A DNA stretch of 29,389 nucleotides. Source: Ruminococcaceae bacterium UBA1236 (GTDB lineage Bacteria > Bacillota > Clostridia > Oscillospirales > Acutalibacteraceae). The notes beneath the pieces were generated by a model, which was not told the origin of the DNA, did no database searches, and saw only the letters and a list, made by a program, of their open reading frames with translations. Shown here piece by piece: positions 14,408 to 22,067 of the stretch (position 1 is the first letter of the stretch; each line of letters begins with the position of its first letter). The stretch covers positions 1 through 29,389 of the forward strand of contig DBWO01000002.1 in NCBI GenBank assembly GCA_002309055.1, written 5' to 3'. The translations under genes and the position numbers were made by a program.

Positions 14408-15292
14408 TCAGTCGGTATTCTTTCCCAATATGGATGAAAGGTTGCTCATTATGGCTCTCGCAACCTCGGGTTTATTCATTGAGTAAACGTGGATATGAGT
14501 AATGCCGTTTGCGAAAAGGTCGATAATCTGGTCTGTAGCGTAGGCAATACCCGCCTGCATCATGGCATCGGGGTCCGAGCCGAATTTATCGACAAGGTTT
14601 ATAAACCTCTGAGGAACAAAGGAGCCCGAAAGAGAAATGGCTCTTTTAACCTGTTTCGCATTTGTTATGGGCATAATGCCCGGAATAATCGGCACGGTTA
14701 TCCCGGCCTCCCTGATTCTGTAAAGGAAATTGTAAAGCAGATTATTGTCAAAAAACATCTGGGTTGTGAAAAACTCAAAGCCCGCGTCCGCTTTTTCCTT
14801 AAGGTGGATTATATCCTCTTTCTTTGACGGCGCTTCAGGGTGCATCTCGGGGTAACAGGCGCCTCCCACACAGAAATCAACACCGCTGTTTTTGATTTCA
14901 CGGATAAGGTCAACCGCGTAGTGATAATCGATGCTGTTCATATCAAAGGAAGGGTCATTGGGTATGTCTCCTCTTAAAGCGAGGATGTTTTCGATGCCCG
15001 CGTCCTTGATTCTGCCTATCATATCCCTCACGGTGTCTCTCGATGAGGAAACGCAGGTAAGGTGCGCAATTGACGGCACACCGTACTTATCCTTTATATT
15101 TTTAGCGATATTAAGGGTGTATTTGCTTGTGCCTCCGCCCGCTCCGTAAGTAACGCTCATAAATGAGGGCCTTAATGAGGCGATTTCATGGACAGCGCTC
15201 TCGACGGACTCAAAGGCGGAATCCGTTTTGGGCGGAAAAACCTCGAAGGAAACGGAATATTCTTTTTTGTTGATTACATCTGTGATTTTCAT
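14408..15292 (-). CDS. metF: 5,10-methylenetetrahydrofolate reductase
   Basis: It reduces methylene-THF to methyl-THF, the methyl donor for the MetH encoded next. The 294-residue barrel protein has the family N-terminus with SVSFEVFPPKTD (Glu17 in the FEVFPP motif), the VTYGAGG segment near 48, IAHLTCVSSSRD near 75 and LALRGDIP near 104, all normal for MetF. A short GGAG lies before the ATG at 15292. It is the first gene of a six-gene minus-strand run. The upstream gap to the divergent UspA-like gene is only 93 bp and contains a 13-bp palindrome but no clear promoter or riboswitch. Confidence 0.96.
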   Translation of the reverse strand: MKITDVINKKEYSVSFEVFPPKTDSAFESVESAVHEIASLRPSFMSVTYGAGGGTSKYTLNIAKNIKDKYGVPSIAHLTCVSSSRDTVRDMIGRIKDAGIENILALRGDIPNDPSFDMNSIDYHYAVDLIREIKNSGVDFCVGGACYPEMHPEAPSKKEDIIHLKEKADAGFEFFTTQMFFDNNLLYNFLYRIREAGITVPIIPGIMPITNAKQVKRAISLSGSFVPQRFINLVDKFGSDPDAMMQAGIAYATDQIIDLFANGITHIHVYSMNKPEVARAIMSNLSSILGKNTD

Positions 15293-15317
15293 GAAAAATT
15301 CTCCGCTGATTAATATG

Positions 15318-15330
15318 TTGTTAATAACAA
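15318..15330. promoter_or_regulatory. 13-bp palindrome in the metF/usp divergent gap (possible operator)
   Basis: TTGTTA-A-TAACAA is a perfect palindrome centred between the two divergent genes. It could bind a dimeric regulator controlling metF and/or the UspA-like gene. AT-rich palindromes of this size can also occur by chance. Confidence 0.35.
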
Positions 15331-15385
15331 ACCGGGTAATACTTCACATTTGCCGTGTACAATAAAGTCAGACCAGAGGAAAGGA

Positions 15386-15823
15386 ATGACATTCATGGTT
15401 AAAGAAAAATGCATTATGGTCTGTGTCACTCCTCAGACATCCTGCAAAAGGCTCATTGAGGCGGGAGCCGGAATTGCTGAAAAAAGCGGCGAAAAGCTGA
15501 TTATCATATCAATACTCAACACATCCGCAAATGACCTTGACGCGCTCGGCGAGCTTTACAGCTGCGTTGAAGAGAGAAACGCCGATATGAATGTTTACTT
15601 TAACGGCGAGCCGGCGCTCACGGCGGCGGTCGCGGCAAAAAGATTCGGCGCGAGAGAGCTGATAACAGGCTTTCCCGGCGACGGCAGCAATGCCTTTATC
15701 GGAAGGGTGCATGAATTGATACCCGATGTGCCGATAAGAATGATTGACACGGACGGCGCACAGTACAGAATTATAAAGTGCACCGAAGAAGAGATTGAAA
15801 AAGCGAGAGCTTCAGTTAAGTGA
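15386..15823 (+). CDS. Universal stress protein-like (UspA/KdpD-type) protein
   Basis: The 145-residue cytosolic protein shows one alpha/beta nucleotide-binding domain. It begins IMVCVTPQTSCKRLIEAGAG (residues about 10-29), resembling the UspA domain found in KdpD sensors and in small Clostridial stress proteins. A GARELITGFPGD segment occupies the position of the usual Usp G-rich loop but is not a clear GxxGxxxxxxxxGS ATP site. The start is either the ATG at 15386 (GAGG six bases upstream) or the ATG at 15395; the difference is three residues. It diverges from metF. Its last 12 bases overlap the convergent recG 3' end, with no terminator between. The precise role is unknown. Confidence 0.6.
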   Translation: MTFMVKEKCIMVCVTPQTSCKRLIEAGAGIAEKSGEKLIIISILNTSANDLDALGELYSCVEERNADMNVYFNGEPALTAAVAAKRFGARELITGFPGDGSNAFIGRVHELIPDVPIRMIDTDGAQYRIIKCTEEEIEKARASVK

Positions 15824-17857
15824 AATTCCTTTCGCAAACAGCATATTCACGCTCTTTCTGAGCATATTGAATTCCTCACCCTCAAGGGTGGGGTTTTCTT
15901 TTAGCAGTTTTTCGGCCGCGGTATGGGTTTCCCTGACAATTTCACCGTCGGTTATCATATTTGCGATTTTCATATTAGGCAGACCGTGCTGCCTTGAGCC
16001 GAATATATCGCCCGGGCCCCTCAGGCGCAGGTCCTCGTCGGCTATTCTGAAGCCGTCGGTTGTCTGAGTCAGTATCTTAAGACGTTCGGAAGAATCCGCA
16101 TCTTTTTTGTCGCTAATGAGAATACAGGTAGATTGATATTCGCCTCTGCCTACCCTGCCCCTGAGCTGATGAAGCTGTGAAAGGCCGAACATCTCCGCGT
16201 TTTCTATCACCATAATTACCGCGTTCGGCACATCAACGCCGACCTCGATAACCGTGGTTGAAATAAGCACATCGGTTTTGCCCGCGGCAAAATCCTCCAT
16301 AACCGCTTTCTTTTCCTGCGGTTTCATTTTGCCGTAAAGGAGGGCGGGTTTATATCCCCTGAAAAAGCCGTCGGAAAGTTCTTTGTAAAGCTGTTTTGAA
16401 GCTTTTACATCCGCGTCAGGGTCATCCTCATTATCAACAAGGGGGCAAACGATATATGCCTGCCTGCCCTGAGCGAGGTGCTTTTTGACATAACCGTATG
16501 CTCTTTCACGCACATCCTCGCCGATGAGGAATGTTTCCGTCTTCTGCCTGCCCGCCGGCATCTCGTCAAGAATGCTCAGGTCAAGCTCGCCGTAAACGAT
16601 GAATGAGAGCGTGCGCGGAATGGGAGTAGCTGACATAACAAGCACGTGAGGGCTCTTTCCCTTGGCGTTGAGCATTGCCCTCTGATTTACTCCGAAACGG
16701 TGCTGTTCATCGGTGATGGCAAAGCCGAGATTCGCGAATTCAACATCCTTCTGAATGAGGGCGTGAGTGCCTATCACGAGGTTTATGTCTCCGTTTCTGA
16801 GCGCCTCTTTTATCCTGCGCTTTTCGGCAGCTGTGGTTGAGCCCGTGAGAAGGGCTGTGACTATATGAAACTTATCAAAGAATTTCAGAAAAGTTGTATA
16901 GTGCTGCTGAGCGAGCACTTCCGTGGGAGCCATAAGTGCGGCCTGAAAACCGTTTTTAACGCAGTTGTATATAACCGCGGCGGCAACAGCCGTTTTACCC
17001 GAACCGACATCGCCCTGAAGCAGGCGATTCATAGTAACGCCCGAGGCCATATCCTTTTTGCAGTCTTCAATCGCCCTGAGCTGAGCGTTTGTGAGCTTAA
17101 ACGGCAGGCTGTTTATAAAATCGCCGGTATAATCATTTTCAATAAGCGCAGGGGATTTCTGCCGCGCTTTTATCTTGAGGCGGCTCAGACCTATCTGCAG
17201 GTCAAAAAGCTCCTCAAAGGCGTAGCGCCTCTTTGCCTCCGAGAGCAAATCCGCGCTTTCGGGGAAATGGAGATTGCGAAGGCATTCCCCTCTTGACATA
17301 AGGCAGTAACCGTCTCTGATACTCTGCGGCATGCAGTCCTCAATTTCACCGCATGCGTCAAACGCAGACTTAACCAGCTTTTCAATTGCCGCGGAGTTGA
17401 GCCCCGCTGTCTGCGGATAAACAGGCTTTATGCCCGCGCCTTTTCCGCCCGCTTCGGCAAATTGAGGCGATGTCATCTGCCTGAGGCCTCTGCCGTAGGT
17501 CGTGACTCTGCCGAAGAAAAGATATTCGGTATCAAGTTTCAGTGCTCTCGCGGCGTATTTATTGTTGAAGAAGACAATATCCATAAAGCCTTCTCCGTCG
17601 GTGGCGTCAAGCTTGTAAGTGGTCATACCCTTACGGATATAATGCTCCCTGGCTACAGAGCCGATATATGCTTTCACGCACACATTGACTCCGAGAGGCG
17701 CATCATTGATTGAATAAATGTAAGTGTAGTCCTCATAAGCTCTCGGAAAATAGGTGAGCAAATCATTAACGGTTGTTATGCCTATTTTTTCAAGCATCTC
17801 TTTCCTTTTCGCGCCGACACCCCTGAGCGCGGAAATATCACTGTAAATATCCATCAT
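15812..17857 (-). CDS. recG: ATP-dependent DNA helicase RecG
   Basis: RecG remodels stalled replication forks and recombination intermediates. The 681-residue protein has an N-terminal HhH-like region (ISALRGVGAKRKEMLEKIG), a wedge OB-fold (about 60-150), then helicase domains with Walker A GDVGSGKT (282-289), DEQH (383-386), SATPIPRT and a C-terminal QLRGRVGRG motif VI. Length and order are normal. A GTG at 17869 would add four residues, but its GTGGAG acts as the ribosome binding site for the ATG at 17857, which overlaps the preceding stop as ATGA. It is the last gene of tcdA-SBP-recG, and its stop lies inside the convergent UspA-like gene. Confidence 0.97.
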   Translation of the reverse strand: MMDIYSDISALRGVGAKRKEMLEKIGITTVNDLLTYFPRAYEDYTYIYSINDAPLGVNVCVKAYIGSVAREHYIRKGMTTYKLDATDGEGFMDIVFFNNKYAARALKLDTEYLFFGRVTTYGRGLRQMTSPQFAEAGGKGAGIKPVYPQTAGLNSAAIEKLVKSAFDACGEIEDCMPQSIRDGYCLMSRGECLRNLHFPESADLLSEAKRRYAFEELFDLQIGLSRLKIKARQKSPALIENDYTGDFINSLPFKLTNAQLRAIEDCKKDMASGVTMNRLLQGDVGSGKTAVAAAVIYNCVKNGFQAALMAPTEVLAQQHYTTFLKFFDKFHIVTALLTGSTTAAEKRRIKEALRNGDINLVIGTHALIQKDVEFANLGFAITDEQHRFGVNQRAMLNAKGKSPHVLVMSATPIPRTLSFIVYGELDLSILDEMPAGRQKTETFLIGEDVRERAYGYVKKHLAQGRQAYIVCPLVDNEDDPDADVKASKQLYKELSDGFFRGYKPALLYGKMKPQEKKAVMEDFAAGKTDVLISTTVIEVGVDVPNAVIMVIENAEMFGLSQLHQLRGRVGRGEYQSTCILISDKKDADSSERLKILTQTTDGFRIADEDLRLRGPGDIFGSRQHGLPNMKIANMITDGEIVRETHTAAEKLLKENPTLEGEEFNMLRKSVNMLFAKGISLN

Positions 17858-19320
17858 CTGATACTCCACGATTCAATATCGTAAAAAATGTCGGTGTCAC
17901 ACGGCGCAAAATCGCCGTATATAGCTCTTGTGTAAGAAACAACCGCGTTTCTGAAACAGACGGGCACAAAAGGCATATCGGAATTGAAGGTGTTAATGAA
18001 ATCTATGATTTCGCAGTTGCCGTCAATGAAGGTCTGATACATCGCGTGGCTCTCGCTGTCCTCTGCCATGCCGTAGCTCGCCGAGCCCGTAAAGAGAGGC
18101 GAAAGATCCATATTCTGAATAAGGCGGCACTCGCCGATATAGATATCATAATTCCTGTCTCTGAGCTCATCCTTGACTCTGTCCGCCTCAACGCCGAATG
18201 TGCGGACTATAAAGCCGAGCTGCTCCAGGCAGGTTTCAATATAGGAGGCAAGATCTTTCTTGAATCCGTTTTCGTAATTATAAAGAATGACAACCTCGCC
18301 GCTTTTCGGCTCGATGCCGCTTTCATCTATGAGAGTCTTTGCTCTTTCAAGCTCCGCGTCACCGCTGAAATTGAGCGAGCTGATTGCGTACCAGTCCGGA
18401 TTAAAGGGAAGCGCCGCTCCCCTCGCGTGGCTCTGAAACGCGTTGGAGACCGCCTCACTTCTGTCAATCGCAAAGCTGACCGCCTGCCTGACCTCTTTTG
18501 TCTCAAAGAATTCCGTTTCGGGGTTAAAGCCGAGATAAACGATGCTGTTAATACCCGTTTCAACCGTTGTGGCGTTGATTCTGTTATATTCGCCGCTGCT
18601 GAGGTCATTGTAGTAAATCGCAGTGTTGCCCACAACGAGCGAGCTGTCAAGGTAAGCGGTATCGTGCACCGCCTCAAGAGAAATAGTCTTGATGGCAGGA
18701 TTGAAATTACCCTTGTTTGTGTTTACGACAAGGTAGAGATTTTCACCGTCTCTCGCATATTTATATCTGCCCGAGCCGACGGGAAGCTCCTCCTCGGGCA
18801 CTCCGGCCTTTACTATCGGGAAATCGAGACAGCTGAGGGCGAAGGGGTCCGCCTTTTCCATTGAAAGCATAACCACATTATCGGAATTAATGTAAAAGTC
18901 CTTAAAATTCTCAAGGCGGGGCGCGTAAAAATCAGATTCTTTTGCGGCGTAGAAGGAGGCCTCCGCATCCTGCGCGGTGAGGCGTGAGCCGTCGCTGTAA
19001 AATATATTGTCGAGAATAACGTTTACATAAAGACCGTTTATGCTCGCCTCTTTAGCGACACAGGGAACCGGCTCGTACGCGGAATCAAGCTTGAAAAAGC
19101 CGTCAAACACGAGCCCCGACATCTGCAGATTTATGAGAGACTCCGCCTCGTAGGGATTGAGAGAATCACTCTTTGTGTAGGCGAGGGTGAGGTTTGATGT
19201 GTTGTCATCCTGCGCGAAAGAGAAAGATGTGTCCTCTTCCTCCTCCTTAGGTTTGTCGCAGGAAGAGAAAGCGCAGAGCAATATCAGAATTGTCAGAAGA
19301 ATCGAAACAAGTTTTTTCAT
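17854..19320 (-). CDS. ABC transporter substrate-binding lipoprotein, family 5 (peptide/nickel type)
   Basis: The 488-residue protein has a signal peptide with lipobox FSSC (Cys21), an acidic linker, and a family 5 solute-binding body. TLAYTKSDSLNPYEA begins the body, and LVFDGFFKLDSAYEPVPCVA, DGSRLTAQDAEASF and VRQAVSFAIDR follow in the order expected for OppA/DppA-like proteins (each shown in part). It would capture an oligopeptide, nickel chelate or similar solute at the outer membrane face. No permease or ATPase gene is nearby, so it is an orphan. It starts 3 nt after tcdA with only a weak ribosome binding site, and its stop overlaps the recG start. The ligand cannot be predicted. Confidence 0.88.
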   Translation of the reverse strand: MKKLVSILLTILILLCAFSSCDKPKEEEEDTSFSFAQDDNTSNLTLAYTKSDSLNPYEAESLINLQMSGLVFDGFFKLDSAYEPVPCVAKEASINGLYVNVILDNIFYSDGSRLTAQDAEASFYAAKESDFYAPRLENFKDFYINSDNVVMLSMEKADPFALSCLDFPIVKAGVPEEELPVGSGRYKYARDGENLYLVVNTNKGNFNPAIKTISLEAVHDTAYLDSSLVVGNTAIYYNDLSSGEYNRINATTVETGINSIVYLGFNPETEFFETKEVRQAVSFAIDRSEAVSNAFQSHARGAALPFNPDWYAISSLNFSGDAELERAKTLIDESGIEPKSGEVVILYNYENGFKKDLASYIETCLEQLGFIVRTFGVEADRVKDELRDRNYDIYIGECRLIQNMDLSPLFTGSASYGMAEDSESHAMYQTFIDGNCEIIDFINTFNSDMPFVPVCFRNAVVSYTRAIYGDFAPCDTDIFYDIESWSIR

Positions 19321-19323
19321 AAA

Positions 19324-20034
19324 TCAGATATCCAGTAAATCCTTTATAACTTTTGACGCACAGATCAGGCCTGCCGTGCCCGGCACAAATGAGACACTAC
19401 CGGGAACACTGCGTTTTAAGGTTTCCTCTCCGCTGTCGGAAGGCTTAATGGGTTCCTCGTCCGACCACACGACACTGAGTTTCTTAACTCCCCGCTTGCG
19501 AAGCTCCGTGCGCATAACCTTGCACAGAGGGCATACAGAGGTTTTGAAAATGTCGCTGACCGTGAAGCGGGTGGGGTCAAGCTTGTTGCCGGTGCCCATG
19601 CAGGAAATCAGAGGAATGTTCCCTTTAAAGCATCTTTCGGCAATATCGAGCTTCGCGCTTACGGTATCTATCGCGTCAATAACATAATCATAAGCATCAA
19701 GGTGAAAATCTTCCGCGTTTTCGGGCAGATAAAAACCGTTAACACAGGTAACGGAGCAGCCGGGATTTATGTCCGCAATCCTCGCGGCAACAACTTCTGT
19801 TTTGTTTTTGCCCACGGTGCTGTGCAGGGCACAGAGCTGCCTGTTGAGATTTGTGAGGGAAACGGCGTCGCTGTCCACAAGCGTGATTCTGCCGACACCC
19901 GCTCTGGCGATTGCCTCCGCGGCATAGGAACCCACCCCGCCGAGCCCGAAAATGATTACGGACTTGCCGGCAAGGATAGAGGTGGATTCTTTTCCGAGCA
20001 GAATTTCCTGCCTGTTAAACTGCGATAAACTCAT
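19324..20034 (-). CDS. tcdA: tRNA threonylcarbamoyladenosine dehydratase TcdA
   Basis: TcdA is an E1-like ATP-dependent enzyme that cyclises t6A37 of tRNA to ct6A. The 236-residue protein starts MSLSQFNRQEILLG and has the nucleotide motif GLGGVGS (30-36), VDSDAVSLTNLNRQ (53-66), DAIDTVSAKLD, GTGNKLDPTRF, and a Cys pair in SVCPLC (Cys168, Cys171), all matching the TcdA/CsdL group rather than MoeB or ThiF. No Cys-rich zinc site of ThiF type is present. It works downstream of TsaB/TsaE, encoded about 17 kb away. Its own promoter lies just upstream, and the SBP and recG genes follow closely. Confidence 0.93.
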   Translation of the reverse strand: MSLSQFNRQEILLGKESTSILAGKSVIIFGLGGVGSYAAEAIARAGVGRITLVDSDAVSLTNLNRQLCALHSTVGKNKTEVVAARIADINPGCSVTCVNGFYLPENAEDFHLDAYDYVIDAIDTVSAKLDIAERCFKGNIPLISCMGTGNKLDPTRFTVSDIFKTSVCPLCKVMRTELRKRGVKKLSVVWSDEEPIKPSDSGEETLKRSVPGSVSFVPGTAGLICASKVIKDLLDI

Positions 20035-20054
20035 TTTTTCACCACTTGAGCATA

Positions 20055-20083
20055 TTTATACAGATATAATATACTATAAACAA
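20055..20083 (-). promoter_or_regulatory. Sigma-A type promoter for tcdA-SBP-recG
   Basis: On the minus strand TTGTTT (20078-20083) and TATAAA (20055-20060) are 17 bp apart, 20 bp upstream of the tcdA ATG. The tcdA leader is therefore very short, with a GTGGTG ribosome binding site. Confidence 0.6.
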
Positions 20084-20115
20084 TTGCCTTTTGTAAAGTT
20101 AAATATAAAAATATG

Positions 20116-20144
20116 TTGTATTTTTTTCGGCGGTGCGGTATAAT
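20116..20144 (+). promoter_or_regulatory. Sigma-A type promoter for ychF
   Basis: TTGTAT (20116-20121) and TATAAT (20139-20144) are 17 bp apart. A TGCGG just before the -10 box adds a partial extended -10 character. The leader would be about 36 nt and holds only a weak AAAGG site before the ychF ATG. Confidence 0.75.
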
Positions 20145-20186
20145 CGCGTTATGAGCAAATGATAACATCGAAAGGTCTGATTCTGT

Positions 20187-21281
20187 ATGAAACTCGGAAT
20201 AGTCGGTCTGCCTAATGTCGGCAAGAGCACGCTCTTCAACGCCATCACAAACGCAGGCGCACAGAGCGCGAACTACGCATTCTGCACCATAGAGCCGAAT
20301 GTGGGCGTTGTGGCAGTGCCGGACGAAAGACTTGACAAACTCGCCGAGCTCTATGAGCCGGAAAAGATAACCCCCGCGATTATCGAATTTGTTGATATAG
20401 CGGGCCTTGTCAGAGGCGCGTCAAAGGGCGAAGGTCTCGGCAATAAATTTCTCTCTCACATCAGGGAGGTTGACGCCGTTATCCATGTTGTAAGGTGCTT
20501 TGAGGATGACGATATTGTGCACGTTGACGCCACAATCGACCCCGCAAGAGACATCGAGACAATCAATCTTGAGCTCATATTCTCGGATATCGAGATGGTT
20601 GAGCGCCGCATGGAAAAAGTCGGCAAGGCGATGAGGGGTGACAAATCCTACGCCGCCGAATTTGATTTTCTGACAAAGGTCAAGGAAGCTCTTGAGAACA
20701 ATATTCCGGCGAGAAATATCGAGTGCGACGACAATGAAAAACAGTGGCTCTCGGAAGTCGCTTTGCTCACGGCAAAGCCCGTTATCTACGCCTGCAATAT
20801 GAGCGAAAGCGATTTTGCTCAGGATATAAACACCAACAAAAACTATCTCAAAGTCTGTGAAATTGCTTCAAAAGAGGGCAGCGAAGTGCTTCCGATATGT
20901 GCCGAGCTCGAGGCAGAAATTGCCTCGCTTGACAAAAAGGAAAAAGAGATGTTCCTCGCGGACCTCGGCATTGAGAGCGGCGGCCTTGATGTGCTTGTTA
21001 AAAAGAGTTACAGCCTGCTTGGCCTTATCTCCTACCTCACGGCGGGAAAGCCGGAGGTCAGAGCGTGGACCATCACAAAAGGCACAAAAGCCCCTCAGGC
21101 GGCAGGCAAAATTCACAGCGACTTTGAGAGAGGCTTCATAAGAGCCGAAGTAATCTCCTATGAGGACCTCATTGCTCTCGGTTCCCTCGCGGCGGCAAAG
21201 GAAAAAGGCCTTGTGCGCTCGGAGGGCAAAGATTATGTAATGAAAGACGGCGACGTCGTTTTATTCAGATTCAACGTTTAA
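20187..21281 (+). CDS. ychF: Obg-family ATPase/GTPase YchF
   Basis: YchF is a conserved TRAFAC P-loop protein that hydrolyses ATP in preference to GTP and is linked to ribosomes and stress responses. The 364-residue protein has G1 GLPNVGKS (7-14), G3 DIAGLVRGASKGEG near 70, and NMSE near 211 in place of the GTP-specific NKxD, which is the known basis of ATP preference. A C-terminal TGS domain includes VRAWTITKGTKAPQAAG and GFIRAEVISYEDL. Its ribosome binding site (AAAGG, 11 nt before the ATG) is unusually weak for this genome. The Pr6Pr membrane protein gene follows after 11 bp. Confidence 0.97.
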   Translation: MKLGIVGLPNVGKSTLFNAITNAGAQSANYAFCTIEPNVGVVAVPDERLDKLAELYEPEKITPAIIEFVDIAGLVRGASKGEGLGNKFLSHIREVDAVIHVVRCFEDDDIVHVDATIDPARDIETINLELIFSDIEMVERRMEKVGKAMRGDKSYAAEFDFLTKVKEALENNIPARNIECDDNEKQWLSEVALLTAKPVIYACNMSESDFAQDINTNKNYLKVCEIASKEGSEVLPICAELEAEIASLDKKEKEMFLADLGIESGGLDVLVKKSYSLLGLISYLTAGKPEVRAWTITKGTKAPQAAGKIHSDFERGFIRAEVISYEDLIALGSLAAAKEKGLVRSEGKDYVMKDGDVVLFRFNV

Positions 21282-21292
21282 GGAGAGAAAAA

Positions 21293-22066
21293 ATGGAGAA
21301 AAAGTCTTTTGTTGAGAAAAAAGGATTTGCGGCCTTTGCGCTGTGCTTCGGCATAGTCGGCCTGCTGCTGATGGCACACCACATTTTCAGCTATGAAAAT
21401 ATCCTGCGCCCCTTTATGGATTATCTTATTGAGAACAAGATAATCACAAATGATATCAGCGGCATCGCCTTCCTCAGAATGTTCACCAACGAGTCCAATA
21501 TCCTTGTTGACATTTTCCTTGTGCTTTACGCAATAGGCATTTTCGGCAGTAAAAAACTCTATAAGTTCACCCACTGCGAGCTGCTCAGAGGCGCCATTAC
21601 CCTCAACATTGCCGTCACCGGCATAATTTATTTCACCGTTCTCCTTCCCAGCAGTTCATCCTTCCCGACTGAAATCAACGGCGTAAGCACCGGCGGAATG
21701 TGGTTTTCGAATGTGGTCAACATCTGGGATCATCTCATCACCCCCGTTTTGTTCACCGCCTTCTGGTTCTTCCCGATAGTAAATAAAAAGATTCCCGTTG
21801 TGAAATACGGTCTTATCTATTTGATTTACCCCATCTGCTACTTCATTATGTGCATCATTCTCGGCGCGATAGACGGATTTTATCCCTACCCGTTTCTCAA
21901 CGGAAAGCAGATGTGCGAATTCATCCCCGCGCTTGAATACACACCCACTACGGGCGTTCTGCTGCTCGTTGCGGTAGTGGTGGTTCTCTCGGGCGTATTC
22001 TTCGGAGTGGGCTGCGCCCTGAACGCTATACACAACAAAAGAGTAAAAGAAGAAAAAAAAGACTGA
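21293..22066 (+). CDS. Pr6Pr family membrane protein
   Basis: The 257-residue protein has about six or seven hydrophobic segments (around 14-30, 64-80, 98-118, 140-160, 172-195, 225-245). The TNESNILVDIF stretch, IIYFTVLLP near 106, the NIWDHLITPVLF segment near 146, and GFYPYPFLN near 196 resemble the Pr6Pr/FAR-17a-AIG1-like integral membrane family, whose function is unknown. AAGGAGAG precedes the ATG. It lies 11 bp after ychF and 1 bp before the SGNH gene, in one transcript. A serine-hydrolase role has been proposed for related AIG1 proteins, but I see nothing here that decides it. Confidence 0.75.
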   Translation: MEKKSFVEKKGFAAFALCFGIVGLLLMAHHIFSYENILRPFMDYLIENKIITNDISGIAFLRMFTNESNILVDIFLVLYAIGIFGSKKLYKFTHCELLRGAITLNIAVTGIIYFTVLLPSSSSFPTEINGVSTGGMWFSNVVNIWDHLITPVLFTAFWFFPIVNKKIPVVKYGLIYLIYPICYFIMCIILGAIDGFYPYPFLNGKQMCEFIPALEYTPTTGVLLLVAVVVVLSGVFFGVGCALNAIHNKRVKEEKKD

Positions 22067-22067
22067 A

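Noticed and set aside
15293..15385. Possible SAM or cobalamin riboswitch upstream of metF-metH
   Set aside because: The gap is only 93 bp, too short for a complete S-box plus expression platform or for a cobalamin riboswitch, and no conserved core or terminator hairpin was seen.
17858..17869. GTG start adding four residues to RecG
   Set aside because: GTGGAG is better read as the Shine-Dalgarno for the ATG at 17857, which forms a typical ATGA overlap with the previous stop.
18046..18864. 272-codon open frame on the plus strand
   Set aside because: It lies entirely opposite the substrate-binding protein gene, which has clear family motifs and a lipoprotein signal; the plus-strand product shows no recognisable domain or ribosome binding site.
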